A stretch of 64,000 nucleotides of DNA from Prevotellaceae bacterium UBA1746 (lineage in GTDB: Bacteria > Bacteroidota > Bacteroidia > Bacteroidales > Bacteroidaceae). The notes beneath the pieces are model-generated. The model was not told the DNA's origin and searched no databases. It was given only the letters and a program-made list of their open reading frames with translations. A program made the position numbers and the translations under genes. The DNA lies in the NCBI GenBank assembly GCA_905369775.1, contig CAJPJR010000001.1:1-64000 (forward strand), in the 5' to 3' direction. Shown here in pieces: positions 23,744 through 32,490 of this stretch. Numbering within the stretch: position 1 is the first letter of the stretch; every line of letters begins with the position of its first letter.

Positions 23744-25054
23744 ATGCTCAGTCTTATCTCCTTTCCTTTCGTTTCCGCAGCGTCTCCCTCCCGATGGATG
23801 GCGATGACGTGTGCGTGTGTTGTGGCGATCGCTCCCCTATCGCTGCCAGCAGCGCACCCCTCGACCGAACCGGACTCGGTGAAATCGACATTTTTCCGTC
23901 CGACAACGGTGGAAGGGGGAATTTCTGTGGGACAGGTGTTGACCATGGATCGTTATCAGCGGGCATGGATGGAAAGTGCGGCGAGTCGGGGGTTGCATTG
24001 GGGTTGGAGACGACGTACCCTCTTCGCGCCGGACGGATATGCAGCGGACTATAACTACCCGGAATGGGGTGTGACACTGCAAATGATGGACTATGCCGGA
24101 GTGAAGATGCGCAAAACGCCTTCGCCCGATTGGGGCATGGCCGTTCCGGTGGACTACAGTTCCTCGCCGGGTGCGGTCTTTTCATTGGTGGGATCGTTCA
24201 GCCGCCCGCTGTTCCGCACGGGGAAATGGCAAATGGGCTATGCTTTGGAGGAGGGTTTGGCGTTTTGCACCCGGCCGTATGCGAAAGAACACAATATAGA
24301 CAATGAACTCACGGGCGGACATTGGCTCATTCATTTTGGAGCTTCGCTTTACGCGGCGAGGCGATTGGACAAGCATTGGAGTTTGCGCGGTGATTTGGCG
24401 TTCAGACACGTGAGCAACGGGGCGACTTACCGACCGAACAAAGGGTTGAACGCGGTGCTGCCGACGCTCAGTCTGCAATACGATCTCGATGAAACCGGGG
24501 TTCCTCAAGTCAACGTGCCAAAAGCGTCCTTCGTCAAGGGGGCTTTTTGGCGGATCGGTGCCAGTGTCGGCGTGCGCACACTGATCGAGGATTGGTTGCG
24601 CACGCAGTATGCCACGCCCCCGTCCGATGCTGAATACCGAACTGGTGATTTCAAACGCTATGCGGTGGCCAATCTGCAATTGGACCGTATGTATCGCTAT
24701 GCCCGAAGATGGGCGACGGGCCTGGGGGCCGATCTTTTCTACACCCCTTACGTGCGAACACTGCAAAACCGAGAAGTGCCCGAAGGTTCTACGGCGAAAT
24801 ACAGTTGCTGGTCGGGAGGGATTGCGCTGAAACACGAGGCGTACTACGGTGATTTCAGTGCTTATGTGCATTTGGGCATGTACCTGTGGAGACACACCGG
24901 GAAAATGCAATCTTTCGACGAAACGCCTTACTACGAACGAGTGGGGGTACGCTGGAACCCTCCCCGATGGAAGGGCATGTCGGTGCAGTTTGGTATCAAA
25001 GCGCACCGATTAAAGGCCGATTTCACCGAATTGGGAGTTGGATTTCAATGGTAA
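23744..25054 (+). CDS. PagL-like lipid A deacylase (acyloxyacyl hydrolase family)
   Basis: About 436 residues. The N-terminus is hydrophobic; the better signal peptide begins at an in-frame ATG, 23798 (MAMTCACVVAIAPLSLPA), which may be the true start because 23744 lies almost at the expected transcript start. The body is an outer-membrane barrel with the PagL catalytic pattern HxSN at His222 in FRHVSNGATY. It ends with an aromatic residue (LGVGFQW). The family removes or modifies acyl chains of lipid A in the outer membrane. The protein is much longer than the PagL of Gammaproteobacteria (about 150-170 residues) but normal for Bacteroidota homologues. Confidence 0.78.
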   Translation: MLSLISFPFVSAASPSRWMAMTCACVVAIAPLSLPAAHPSTEPDSVKSTFFRPTTVEGGISVGQVLTMDRYQRAWMESAASRGLHWGWRRRTLFAPDGYAADYNYPEWGVTLQMMDYAGVKMRKTPSPDWGMAVPVDYSSSPGAVFSLVGSFSRPLFRTGKWQMGYALEEGLAFCTRPYAKEHNIDNELTGGHWLIHFGASLYAARRLDKHWSLRGDLAFRHVSNGATYRPNKGLNAVLPTLSLQYDLDETGVPQVNVPKASFVKGAFWRIGASVGVRTLIEDWLRTQYATPPSDAEYRTGDFKRYAVANLQLDRMYRYARRWATGLGADLFYTPYVRTLQNREVPEGSTAKYSCWSGGIALKHEAYYGDFSAYVHLGMYLWRHTGKMQSFDETPYYERVGVRWNPPRWKGMSVQFGIKAHRLKADFTELGVGFQW

Positions 25055-25060
25055 ACAACG

Positions 25061-25093
25061 AAAAAGCCATCGCAGGATTTGCGATGGCTTTTT
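25061..25093. terminator. Bidirectional terminator between convergent genes
   Basis: Perfect 13 bp stem AAAAAGCCATCGC / GCGATGGCTTTTT with loop AGGATTT. It gives a T run on both strands and serves the PagL-like gene and the peptide transporter gene. Confidence 0.9.
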
Positions 25094-25113
25094 CTTGTAG
25101 ATAGGAAAAGGGG

Positions 25114-27021
25114 TTAACCCACTTTTTCGAGACGTTTCATCTGCGAGAAGATGAAGATGAACGAGAGGAGACACAACACGGCCAGCGTGGTCCACACCAC
25201 ATAGAGGGGCACTTTACACCAGAGCAGTGCAGGAATGACCGTGAGGAAGTTGCCGACGGCCGTGGCTACGAACCAACCGCCCATCATCATTCCTTTGTAC
25301 TTGGGAGGAGCGACCTTCGAGACGAACGAAATGCCCATCGGCGAGAGCAGCAACTCGGCGAACGTGAGGACAAGATAAGTGAGGATCAACCAACCGGGCG
25401 AAACGAGGAGACCGCCGCTTTCGATCTTAGCCTCCACTTCGGCTTTGGCCATCTTTCCGACGGTTTGCGCCTGAATCTTTTGTTGTGCAGCGGCCGATTT
25501 GATACCGTTCACCTCGTTCTCATAACCCAAACGAGCGATTTCGGTAATCTGATCATACTGGCAGCTGTTGTTGGCTTTGAGTATGGTCACGCTTTTGGTA
25601 ATCTCACTCTTCTCTTTGGGATCCGTCACCTCTTTCAACTGAGCCGCGGCAGTTTCATCCACTTGCTTTTGGCGCTTGTTCAATTCAGCCTGGATTTTCT
25701 CCTTGTTTTCGTTGAAACGAGCCGTACGATCATCAATCAGTTTCTGCGCTTCCTTGTCGATATTCGCGGTTTTCTCTTTCGTCGCCTCATCGATATTGAA
25801 TTTCTCCGTCACTTGTTCTTCCAACGGCTTGATGCCGAGAGAAGCAACGATCATCACACCGAAACCAATCGCAGCCACGATCATACCATAGGCAATTTTA
25901 CGCGGTGCAGAAGGTTCTTTGCCGCGAGCGGCCAACCAGCCGAAGAGCGCCACACTGATCGGGGTGAGTCCCACAACGAAACAAGGATTGAATTGCTGGA
26001 AGATGGGAGCTGCCACCTTTGTTTCGGCCGGAACGTTCAGTCCAAGGACGATCAGCAAAGCGGCACAAACGAGCACCACCGCGGTGGCAATGACACGACC
26101 TTGCGTGGTTTTGCTCTGCACCACAGCGAAAGCCGCATAAATCGACACGATGCAAAGGAGCAAAGTGCGCACATCGAAAAGCATCGAGGGGATACCGGTC
26201 GACGTCTTCTGCGTGAACTCAGCAGCGAAATAGGTCAAGGTAAGCCCGTTTTGGTGGAATGCCATCCAGAAGAAGATAACCACGGCGAAAACGAGGCAGA
26301 GCGCAACGATGCGAGCCCGCGTGTCGGCCGGCGAAAGTTCCACAGTTTCTTCTTTTGCCTTGTTTTCTTCGGTGGAATCGGCTTTTTCTTGCTTTCCTTC
26401 GACGTGACGGAAGGTGGAGCGCGATGCAAAATAGATGAGCATCGAGATGATCAGCGAAACACAGGCCACTGCAAAAGCGAAGTGGTAGCTGTCGGCCTTG
26501 GAGAAACCGATATTTTGGGCGTACTCCATGATTTTCACAGCTGCGCTCGGAGCGAAGAGTGCACCGATATTGATGGCCATGTAGAAAATGGAGAAGGCCG
26601 CGTCGCGTTTACCGGCCAATTCCGGACTTTTGTACAGGTCGCCCACCATGACTTGGAGATTTCCTTTGAAAAGTCCCGTTCCCATACAAATCAGTGCCAG
26701 CGCACCGATGATGGCGATCACAGCCGGTGTACCGTTGCCCAAGGGGAAGGACAACAAAAGGTAGCCCAGGAACATGATCGAGATGCCGATCGTCACCATG
26801 CGACCGTAACCGAATTTATCGGCGAGAATACCTCCGATGAAGGGGAGGAAATAAACGAACATCAGGAATGTGGAATAGTACGACCCGGCGAGAGCGGCAC
26901 TCCATCCAAAGTTATCCTGGAGGAACAGCACGAAAACGGCCAACATCGTGTAGTAGCCGAATCGCTCGCCGGTGTTGGCGAGAGCCAGAGCAAATAGCCC
27001 TTTGGGTTGTCCTTCGAACAT
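25114..27021 (-). CDS. POT/PTR-family proton-dependent oligopeptide transporter with coiled-coil insert
   Basis: 635 residues from MFEGQPKGLFALALANTGER (ATG at 27021); a longer in-frame start at 27117 adds an unlikely leader. The N-terminal motif NTGERFGYYTMLAVFVLFLQ and GGILADKFGYGRMV are POT signatures, and FYMAINIGALFAP is the second PTR2 signature. Proteins of the family import di- and tripeptides with protons across the inner membrane. An acidic cytoplasmic loop follows TM6. Residues about 401-537 form a 137-residue, highly charged, predicted coiled-coil insert between late membrane helices, which ordinary 14-TM POT proteins lack. Peptide use fits an amino-acid-fermenting Bacteroidales. 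Confidence 0.92.
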   Translation of the reverse strand: MFEGQPKGLFALALANTGERFGYYTMLAVFVLFLQDNFGWSAALAGSYYSTFLMFVYFLPFIGGILADKFGYGRMVTIGISIMFLGYLLLSFPLGNGTPAVIAIIGALALICMGTGLFKGNLQVMVGDLYKSPELAGKRDAAFSIFYMAINIGALFAPSAAVKIMEYAQNIGFSKADSYHFAFAVACVSLIISMLIYFASRSTFRHVEGKQEKADSTEENKAKEETVELSPADTRARIVALCLVFAVVIFFWMAFHQNGLTLTYFAAEFTQKTSTGIPSMLFDVRTLLLCIVSIYAAFAVVQSKTTQGRVIATAVVLVCAALLIVLGLNVPAETKVAAPIFQQFNPCFVVGLTPISVALFGWLAARGKEPSAPRKIAYGMIVAAIGFGVMIVASLGIKPLEEQVTEKFNIDEATKEKTANIDKEAQKLIDDRTARFNENKEKIQAELNKRQKQVDETAAAQLKEVTDPKEKSEITKSVTILKANNSCQYDQITEIARLGYENEVNGIKSAAAQQKIQAQTVGKMAKAEVEAKIESGGLLVSPGWLILTYLVLTFAELLLSPMGISFVSKVAPPKYKGMMMGGWFVATAVGNFLTVIPALLWCKVPLYVVWTTLAVLCLLSFIFIFSQMKRLEKVG

Positions 27022-27228
27022 GGGAAAGAATTTAGGGGTTAATGAATGGGAGATTTTTATTTCGTAGGGAAAGAGGGGGAGGAGATAAGCGAAGTCCGTC
27101 TCAGCGTGCGGAATCATTCGATGAAATCGAGGATTCTACGTTCTTCGCCGAGAAAATAGGCAGGAAATCGGCGGAAGCGCCTCTTCCGTCCGCTCACTTC
27201 CGGCGAAGCCGGGAAAAGTAGTATGGGC

Positions 27229-30069
27229 TTACTCGAGTTCGTCTTTGAGAAAACGTGCCGTGTCGCCCTTTCCGGCCGCCACCACTTGTTCGGGTGTGCC
27301 GGCTGCCACCACCGTACCGCCGCCGCGACCACCTTCCGGCCCCATATCGATGAGATAGTCGGCCACCTTGATCACGTCGAGGTTGTGTTCGATGACAATT
27401 ACGGTGTTTCCCTTCTCCACCAAGCGATTGAGCACGTCGATGAGTGCACGAATGTCCTCGAAATGCAACCCCGTGGTGGGTTCGTCGAGAATATACACCG
27501 TGCTGCCGGTGTCACGCTTGGAGAGTTCTGTGGCCAACTTCACTCGCTGGCTTTCGCCGCCCGAGAGTGTGGTGCACGATTGGCCGAGTTTCAAATAACC
27601 GAGTCCCACTTCCTGCAACACTTTGATTTTGTGCAAGATATTGGGCACGTTTTCAAAAAACTCCACCGCGCGGTTGATCGTCATGTCCAGTACGTCGGCG
27701 ATGCTCTTCCCTTTGAAGCGCACCTCGAGTGTCTCGCGGTTGTAGCGTTTGCCGTGGCAGGTTTCGCAAGGCACATACACATCGGGCAAGAAATTCATCT
27801 CGATGGTTTTGTAGCCACTGCCTTTGCAGGTTTCGCAGCGACCGCCACGCACATTGAATGAGAAGCGACCGGGCTTGTAAGCGCGCATTTTCGATTCGGG
27901 CAGGTTGACAAAGAGCTGCCGTATGTCGTCGAAAACACCGGTGTATGTGGCCGGATTCGAACGCGGCGTGCGACCGAGCGGACTTTGATCGACGGCCACC
28001 ACCTTGTCAATATGTTCCAGTCCCTCCACACGCTCATACGCCAGCGGTTCTCGCAGCGAATGGTAGACGTGTTGCGAAAGGATGGGATAAAGGGTATCGT
28101 TGATAAGAGTCGATTTGCCCGATCCCGAAACGCCCGTCACGCCGATGAGCGTTCCCAGTGGGAAATCGACCGTGACGTTTTTCAGGTTGTTGCCTTTCGC
28201 CCCCACGATGCGCAGCACCTTTCCGTTGCCTTCGCGGCGCACGGTGGGAACGGCTATGCGCCGCTTCCCATTGAGGTATTCTGCCGTGAGGGTTTTGCTT
28301 TTGAGCATCTCGGCCGGTGTGCCCTGAAACACCACTTCGCCGCCTTTGCGACCGGCGCGGGGACCGATGTCCACCACGTAGTCGGCGGCCAGCATCATGT
28401 CCTTGTCGTGTTCCACCACGATCACCGTGTTGCCGGTATCGCGCAACTGTTCGAGCGAGTGGATCAGTCGCACATTGTCTCGCTGGTGAAGACCGATCGA
28501 GGGTTCGTCGAGAATATAGAGCACATTCACCAGCTGCGAACCGATTTGGGTGGCCAATCGTATGCGTTGGCTCTCACCGCCCGAAAGCGTCATGGCTGTG
28601 CGGTCGAGCGAGAGGTAATCGAGGCCCACATCGAGGAGGAACGAAAGGCGCGAACGGATCTCTTTCAATATCTCCGTGGCGATGGTTTGTTGCTTGCCGG
28701 TGAGTTTATCGCCGATTCCATCGAGCCATTCCTTCAGTTCGGCCACATCCATCGCCGCCAACTGGGCAATGTTCTTATCGCCGAATTTATAGGAAAGCGC
28801 CTCGCGATTGAGTCGTGCGCCGTGGCATGCCGGACAGCAAGCCGTGGTGTTGAATTGTTCGGCCCATCGCTGCGAAGCGGCTGTCATCTCGGCATCGGCC
28901 ATTTGGCGAATGTATTTCACCACGCCGCCGAAATCGGCGTAATAATCGTCGGTTCGCCCCATGCGTGCTGCGGGAATGCGCAGCAACTCGGGCGTTCCGT
29001 TGAACACGGCGTCGAGTGCTTCGTCCGACAAATCGGCCACAGGCGTGTCGAGCGTGAAACCATATTGTTCGAGCACGGTTTCGATTTCCCAAAAGATCAG
29101 GGTTTTCGTGTATTTCCCGAGTGGAACGAGCGCACCTTTCTTGATGCTGAGTTTCGGATCGGGACATACTTTCTCACGGTCGATCACATTGACCACGCCC
29201 AGCCCTTTGCACTTGGGACAAGCCCCTTGCGAGGAGTTGAACGAGAAATTGTGTGGCGCCGGTTCGCGATAGGCCAGTCCCGTCACGGGACACATGAGTC
29301 GTTTGGAGTAATAACGCACGGTTTCATCGTCGGCATCGAGCACAAGCATCAGGCCGTCGCCCTGCGAAAGGGCTTGTTGCACGCTCTTTTTGAGGCGCTC
29401 TTCGTCCTTGGCCTGCACCTTGAGTTTGTCGATCACCAATTCGATGTCGTGGTTCTTGTAGCGGTCCACGCGCATCCCGGTTTCCAGTGAGCGCAATTCG
29501 CCGTCTACTCGCACATTGATGAAGCCTTTTTTGCGCACACTCTCAAAAAGCTCCTTGTAGTGTCCCTTGCGCTGCTGCACCAGGGGAGCCAACAGGTAGA
29601 CACGGTGGTCGGCATAGTGACTGAGCAGCAATTCTATGATTTGCTCCTCGGTATATTTCACCATTTTCTCACCGCTGGCATAAGAATAGGCTTCGCCGGC
29701 TCTGGCATAGAGCAGGCGGAGGAAGTCGTAGATTTCGGTGACCGTGCCGACGGTGGAACGGGGATTTTTGTTGGTGGTCTTTTGCTCAATGCTGATCACG
29801 GGCGAGAGCCCGCTGATCTTGTCCACGTCGGGACGTTCGAGGTTGTCGAGAAAATTACGCGCATAGGCCGAAAAGGTCTCGATGTATCGGCGCTGACCTT
29901 CGGCATAGATGGTGTCGAAGGCCAACGACGACTTTCCGCTCCCGCTCAGTCCGGTGATCACCGTGAGCGCATGCCGCGGAATGTCTACATCGATATTCTT
30001 GAGGTTGTGCACGCGGGCACCGAGCACCTCAATTTTACCGTGTTGAAAAGTCTTGTCTTGTGCTGTCAT
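27229..30069 (-). CDS. uvrA: Excinuclease ABC subunit A
   Basis: 946 residues from MTAQDKTFQHGKIEVLGARV (ATG at 30069). The open frame continues upstream to 30261 but that part overlaps the neighbouring gene and is not UvrA-like. UvrA recognises DNA damage in nucleotide excision repair. Both ABC modules are intact: Walker A GLSGSGKSSLAFDT near residue 35 and GVTGVSGSGKSTLIND in the second half. Zinc-finger cysteines are seen in CPVTG...CPKC, CCPACHG and CETCKGSGYK...CETCHG. Two signature motifs LSGGESQR and two LDEP Walker B motifs are present. The upstream CHU_C-domain gene ends 13 bp before this start, so the two are probably co-transcribed. Confidence 0.97.
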   Translation of the reverse strand: MTAQDKTFQHGKIEVLGARVHNLKNIDVDIPRHALTVITGLSGSGKSSLAFDTIYAEGQRRYIETFSAYARNFLDNLERPDVDKISGLSPVISIEQKTTNKNPRSTVGTVTEIYDFLRLLYARAGEAYSYASGEKMVKYTEEQIIELLLSHYADHRVYLLAPLVQQRKGHYKELFESVRKKGFINVRVDGELRSLETGMRVDRYKNHDIELVIDKLKVQAKDEERLKKSVQQALSQGDGLMLVLDADDETVRYYSKRLMCPVTGLAYREPAPHNFSFNSSQGACPKCKGLGVVNVIDREKVCPDPKLSIKKGALVPLGKYTKTLIFWEIETVLEQYGFTLDTPVADLSDEALDAVFNGTPELLRIPAARMGRTDDYYADFGGVVKYIRQMADAEMTAASQRWAEQFNTTACCPACHGARLNREALSYKFGDKNIAQLAAMDVAELKEWLDGIGDKLTGKQQTIATEILKEIRSRLSFLLDVGLDYLSLDRTAMTLSGGESQRIRLATQIGSQLVNVLYILDEPSIGLHQRDNVRLIHSLEQLRDTGNTVIVVEHDKDMMLAADYVVDIGPRAGRKGGEVVFQGTPAEMLKSKTLTAEYLNGKRRIAVPTVRREGNGKVLRIVGAKGNNLKNVTVDFPLGTLIGVTGVSGSGKSTLINDTLYPILSQHVYHSLREPLAYERVEGLEHIDKVVAVDQSPLGRTPRSNPATYTGVFDDIRQLFVNLPESKMRAYKPGRFSFNVRGGRCETCKGSGYKTIEMNFLPDVYVPCETCHGKRYNRETLEVRFKGKSIADVLDMTINRAVEFFENVPNILHKIKVLQEVGLGYLKLGQSCTTLSGGESQRVKLATELSKRDTGSTVYILDEPTTGLHFEDIRALIDVLNRLVEKGNTVIVIEHNLDVIKVADYLIDMGPEGGRGGGTVVAAGTPEQVVAAGKGDTARFLKDELE

Positions 30070-30082
30070 GTTGTCCGTCCCA

Positions 30083-30940
30083 TCAATGCGTGCCGCCGGA
30101 CTGCTGTTCGTCGAAGCGGCGCAGGAGGTTGATCGTTTTTTTGATGTGGTAGTTGCGGCCGTCGGCACCTCGCGCCTCAACATTGAGGTAATAGGCTCCG
30201 TCGGGCGCTTCGGCCGATCCGATGCGGCCGTCCCAACCGCCGGCCGGATCGCTCCATTCATAGACTTTGCGCCCCCAGCGGTTGAAAATCAATGCGCGGA
30301 AGCGCACAATGCTTTTGTAGCCCTCCTTGGCTTTGAACACGTCGTTGATCCCGTCGCCGTTGGGAGTGAAAGCATTGGGAAATTCGAGTTTACTTTCGGA
30401 GATGGCTATGCGGAAAGCATCGTTCTGCGTGTAGGTCACCGTGTCGCCGTTCTCGACAAACGAGACCAACAGCCGGACGGTGAACGTGCCGCTCTCGGTG
30501 AATTCGTAACCGGTGTTGGCGTCGTAGCGCACGAGGAAGGGTGTGGAACTCCCCTCGCGGTGAAACTGCCATTCGTAGAGGGGTGTGCGCGTACCGTAGT
30601 CGGTGGCACGGGCTTCGAAACGAACCCGTAGCGGCGCGCTCCCGTCATATCCCGTTTCTTCGGTTTCTTTGCCGTCGGCAGCGATGACCACCATCGCAGG
30701 CTGGGCCGTCGGCACTGCCGGGTCGGCCATCAGCCCAACGGGCGTACTCGTCCAAGCTGCGGTTTTCGACAGCAAAACTTCCATTTTGCCCGATTCCATC
30801 GCATCCGCAATCTTATTCCGGGCACTGAGCGGGAGTGCACAGAGCAGGGCACATAGCAAAACCGTCCACCATCCGCCGCTGTTGAGACGGGGCGAGGCAA
30901 GGCGATGTGCTGCAAGATGAGAGGAAAGGACAAAGTTCAT
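30083..30940 (-). CDS. CHU_C (gliding-motility/T9SS type B sorting) domain protein
   Basis: About 285 residues from MNFVLSSHLAAHRLASPRLN; an upstream in-frame ATG at 30991 lies before the promoter. A membrane-spanning signal segment (TVLLCALLCALPLSA) follows a rather long n-region. The middle contains an Ig/PKD-like domain (PLRVRFEARATDYGTRTPLY, FTVRLLVSFVENGDTVTYT). The C-terminal 85 residues are the CHU_C domain: FPNAFTPNGDGINDVF, then ALIFNRWGRKVYEWSDP and GGWDGRIG. This domain directs secretion by the type IX system and possible surface attachment. Confidence 0.85.
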   Translation of the reverse strand: MNFVLSSHLAAHRLASPRLNSGGWWTVLLCALLCALPLSARNKIADAMESGKMEVLLSKTAAWTSTPVGLMADPAVPTAQPAMVVIAADGKETEETGYDGSAPLRVRFEARATDYGTRTPLYEWQFHREGSSTPFLVRYDANTGYEFTESGTFTVRLLVSFVENGDTVTYTQNDAFRIAISESKLEFPNAFTPNGDGINDVFKAKEGYKSIVRFRALIFNRWGRKVYEWSDPAGGWDGRIGSAEAPDGAYYLNVEARGADGRNYHIKKTINLLRRFDEQQSGGTH

Positions 30941-30961
30941 ATCTTCAAAGCGTTTGATTTG

Positions 30962-30992
30962 CAAAAATACCAATTCGGCACCACTGAACAAA
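30962..30992 (-). promoter_or_regulatory. Promoter TTTG-N19-TATTTTTG for the CHU_C gene and uvrA
   Basis: Minus-strand TTTG at 30989-30992 and -7 box at 30962-30969 with 19 bp between. It places the start of transcription downstream of ATG 30991. Confidence 0.75.
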
Positions 30993-31032
30993 AAAAGTGC
31001 GCCCTTTTCTTTGGCGATCGTGGCACATGATG

Positions 31033-31040
31033 TATTTTTG
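31033..31040 (+). promoter_or_regulatory. -7 box TATTTTTG of tRNA-Leu
   Basis: An exact consensus match 11 bp upstream of the tRNA 5' end. Confidence 0.65.
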
Positions 31041-31050
31041 CAGAAGAAAA

Positions 31051-31132
31051 GCGCTTGTGGCGAAATTGGTAGACGCGCCAGACTTAGGATCTGGTGTCGC
31101 GAGACGTGTAGGTTCGAGTCCTATCAGGCGCA
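31051..31132 (+). tRNA. tRNA-Leu (anticodon TAG)
   Basis: Acceptor stem GCGCTTG pairs with CAGGCGC, allowing one G-T pair, with discriminator A. The D loop is TGGCGAAATTGGTAGACGCG. The anticodon stem CCAGA/TCTGG carries loop CTTAGGA with anticodon TAG. A long variable arm (TGTCGCGAGACG region) marks a class II tRNA, and the T arm has GGTTCGAGTCC. CCA is not encoded. Confidence 0.95.
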
Positions 31133-31388
31133 CTTTTCTTGCGGATTTCCCTTTCGGTGCACATCGAAAGGGATTTTTTGTGCATGCTCGGGGAAGCTGC
31201 GAAAGCATTCGGCATGGACATCCCGATTGTCGTGCACCGACAGAAAACCTCGTGCGCGTTTTCTCCCTTCCGTCGCCCTCTTTCTCGTTGCTCCTCCTTA
31301 CCTTTCTTCGCTTTCGGGAGAAAGCACAAAACACCGGCCGACTTTTGAAAAATCATTGGGCGTTTTCAGTCTGAACTCGCCCTCTTTC

Positions 31389-31714
31389 ACGCGCGCGTAC
31401 GTACGCGCACGTCAGTCGATTTCGGGAGAAGACCTTCACCCTTCACCACCCTACCCTATTCTCCTGACAGGCAGGCACCTAAGGGTGAAGGCTTTTGCAT
31501 CTTCACCGCCTTCACCCACGCGGACACCAAGTTCACGTTCTTCACCCACCTTTTTCGAGCCATCCGAGATACCCGACAACTGTTCACCCAAAAGGTGAAG
31601 GCAAATTAGCAAAGTCTTCACACTTAATTCCCTGTTGCACATCATCTTACGGCACAGAGGTGAAGAGGTGAAGGCAAAAAAACAAACAACAGGATGTGCG
31701 CGCATGCGCGCGCG
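31389..31714. repeat. Intergenic TTCACC/GGTGAA element, copy B
   Basis: About 325 bp. It begins with the palindrome-like GCGCGCGTACGTACGCGC followed by GTCAGTCGATTTC (as in copy A) and ends with TGCGCGCATGCGCGCGCG. It holds ten TTCACC/GGTGAA hexamers, the shared landmark GCAAAGTCTTCACACTTA, and closing pairs GAGGTGAAGAGGTGAAGGC. Just upstream (31340-31388) are decayed 22 bp-type units. Between the tRNA-Leu and the small ORF at 32152 no other gene was found. Confidence 0.8.
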
Positions 31715-32013
31715 ATCCTATATAGCGTGATTTTCTATCGCGCCGAACCTTCACCGCACTTAGGGCTGCGCACTCGTTCTCGAGAGAAGAGAGGAAAGGC
31801 TTTAAAATAAGTTTGACAACTCGAGATGACAACCCAAAACGCTTGATTTTTTCGATCCTTTCCACCCTGTCAGCACAGCGCTCCGGATGGGGATGCACCG
31901 ATTCATTGCACCAGACTCGAAAGCTTGTCAACTCCGATTTTCAAAGCCGCCCCAACGCATCGCCGAAAGTGCATTTTCTCTGCTTTTTTCTTGTTTTTCG
32001 TCGCTTACGACTC

Positions 32014-32021
32014 TACCTTTG
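32014..32021 (+). promoter_or_regulatory. -7 box TACCTTTG upstream of the small ORF
   Basis: An exact consensus match about 130 bp before the small ORF at 32152. The expected leader contains two hairpins (32082-32098 and 32111-32127). Confidence 0.6.
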
Positions 32022-32081
32022 CACTACGAAAACGAGACAAAGGGACTACTAAAAGACATAGAGAGATAAACTACAGTTCCC

Positions 32082-32127
32082 TACGTCTCGCGGACGTAAC
32101 CAACTTCAACGAGGTGCGAAGCGCCTC
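32082..32127 (+). promoter_or_regulatory. Two leader hairpins before the small ORF
   Basis: TACGTC/GACGTA with loop TCGCG is followed by GAGGTGC/GCGCCTC with a GAA loop. They lie in the untranslated leader between the promoter and ATG 32152 and could affect translation or stability. Confidence 0.45.
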
Positions 32128-32151
32128 TATGTTCAACTAAAACTCAACAAT

Positions 32152-32277
32152 ATGACTAAGCAAAAAACTATGATCGACGAACTGAAGTATCGCATTGCTC
32201 GATATCGTTCGATGGGCAACGGCGTGATGTGCCAATCGCTCTACAACCAACTCCGTGCACTCAAAGCACAGCAGTAA
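32152..32277 (+). CDS. Small basic protein, 41 residues, unknown
   Basis: A 42-codon frame (ATG 32152, TAA 32275-32277) starting MTKQKTMIDELKYRIARYRS and ending LYNQLRALKAQQ. It is rich in Lys, Arg and Gln, predicted helical, and contains one Cys. A consensus promoter and a structured leader precede it and a 7 bp hairpin (32303-32321) follows it. These flanking signals make it more credible than a random short frame. No family was recognised; the leader and ORF could instead be an RNA gene. Confidence 0.5.
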   Translation: MTKQKTMIDELKYRIARYRSMGNGVMCQSLYNQLRALKAQQ

Positions 32278-32458
32278 ACCGGCCGACACACATCGACCTC
32301 TCACTTCCCAAATGGGGAAGTCGAGAACGGGCTGCGGCCTACCTTTTAGCAACGTGTCTCCGGACACCCAGATGAAGAAGTTCTGACGAGCTTCCTTTTT
32401 TTTGCTCCGAACGCCAAAAAAATATCGGCTGTCGGAGCGATTGTTTTTTATAAATACG

Positions 32459-32466
32459 TACATTTG
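32459..32466 (+). promoter_or_regulatory. -7 box TACATTTG before the membrane protein gene
   Basis: An exact consensus match. It rules out the TTG start at 32464 and favours ATG 32491. Confidence 0.65.
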
Positions 32467-32490
32467 CAGGCAAACCTATTCAACCATTTC

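Noticed and set aside
30070..30261. Longer UvrA with 64 extra N-terminal residues
   Set aside because: The extension overlaps the CHU_C-domain coding region and is unlike UvrA; the start at 30069 gives the standard N-terminus.
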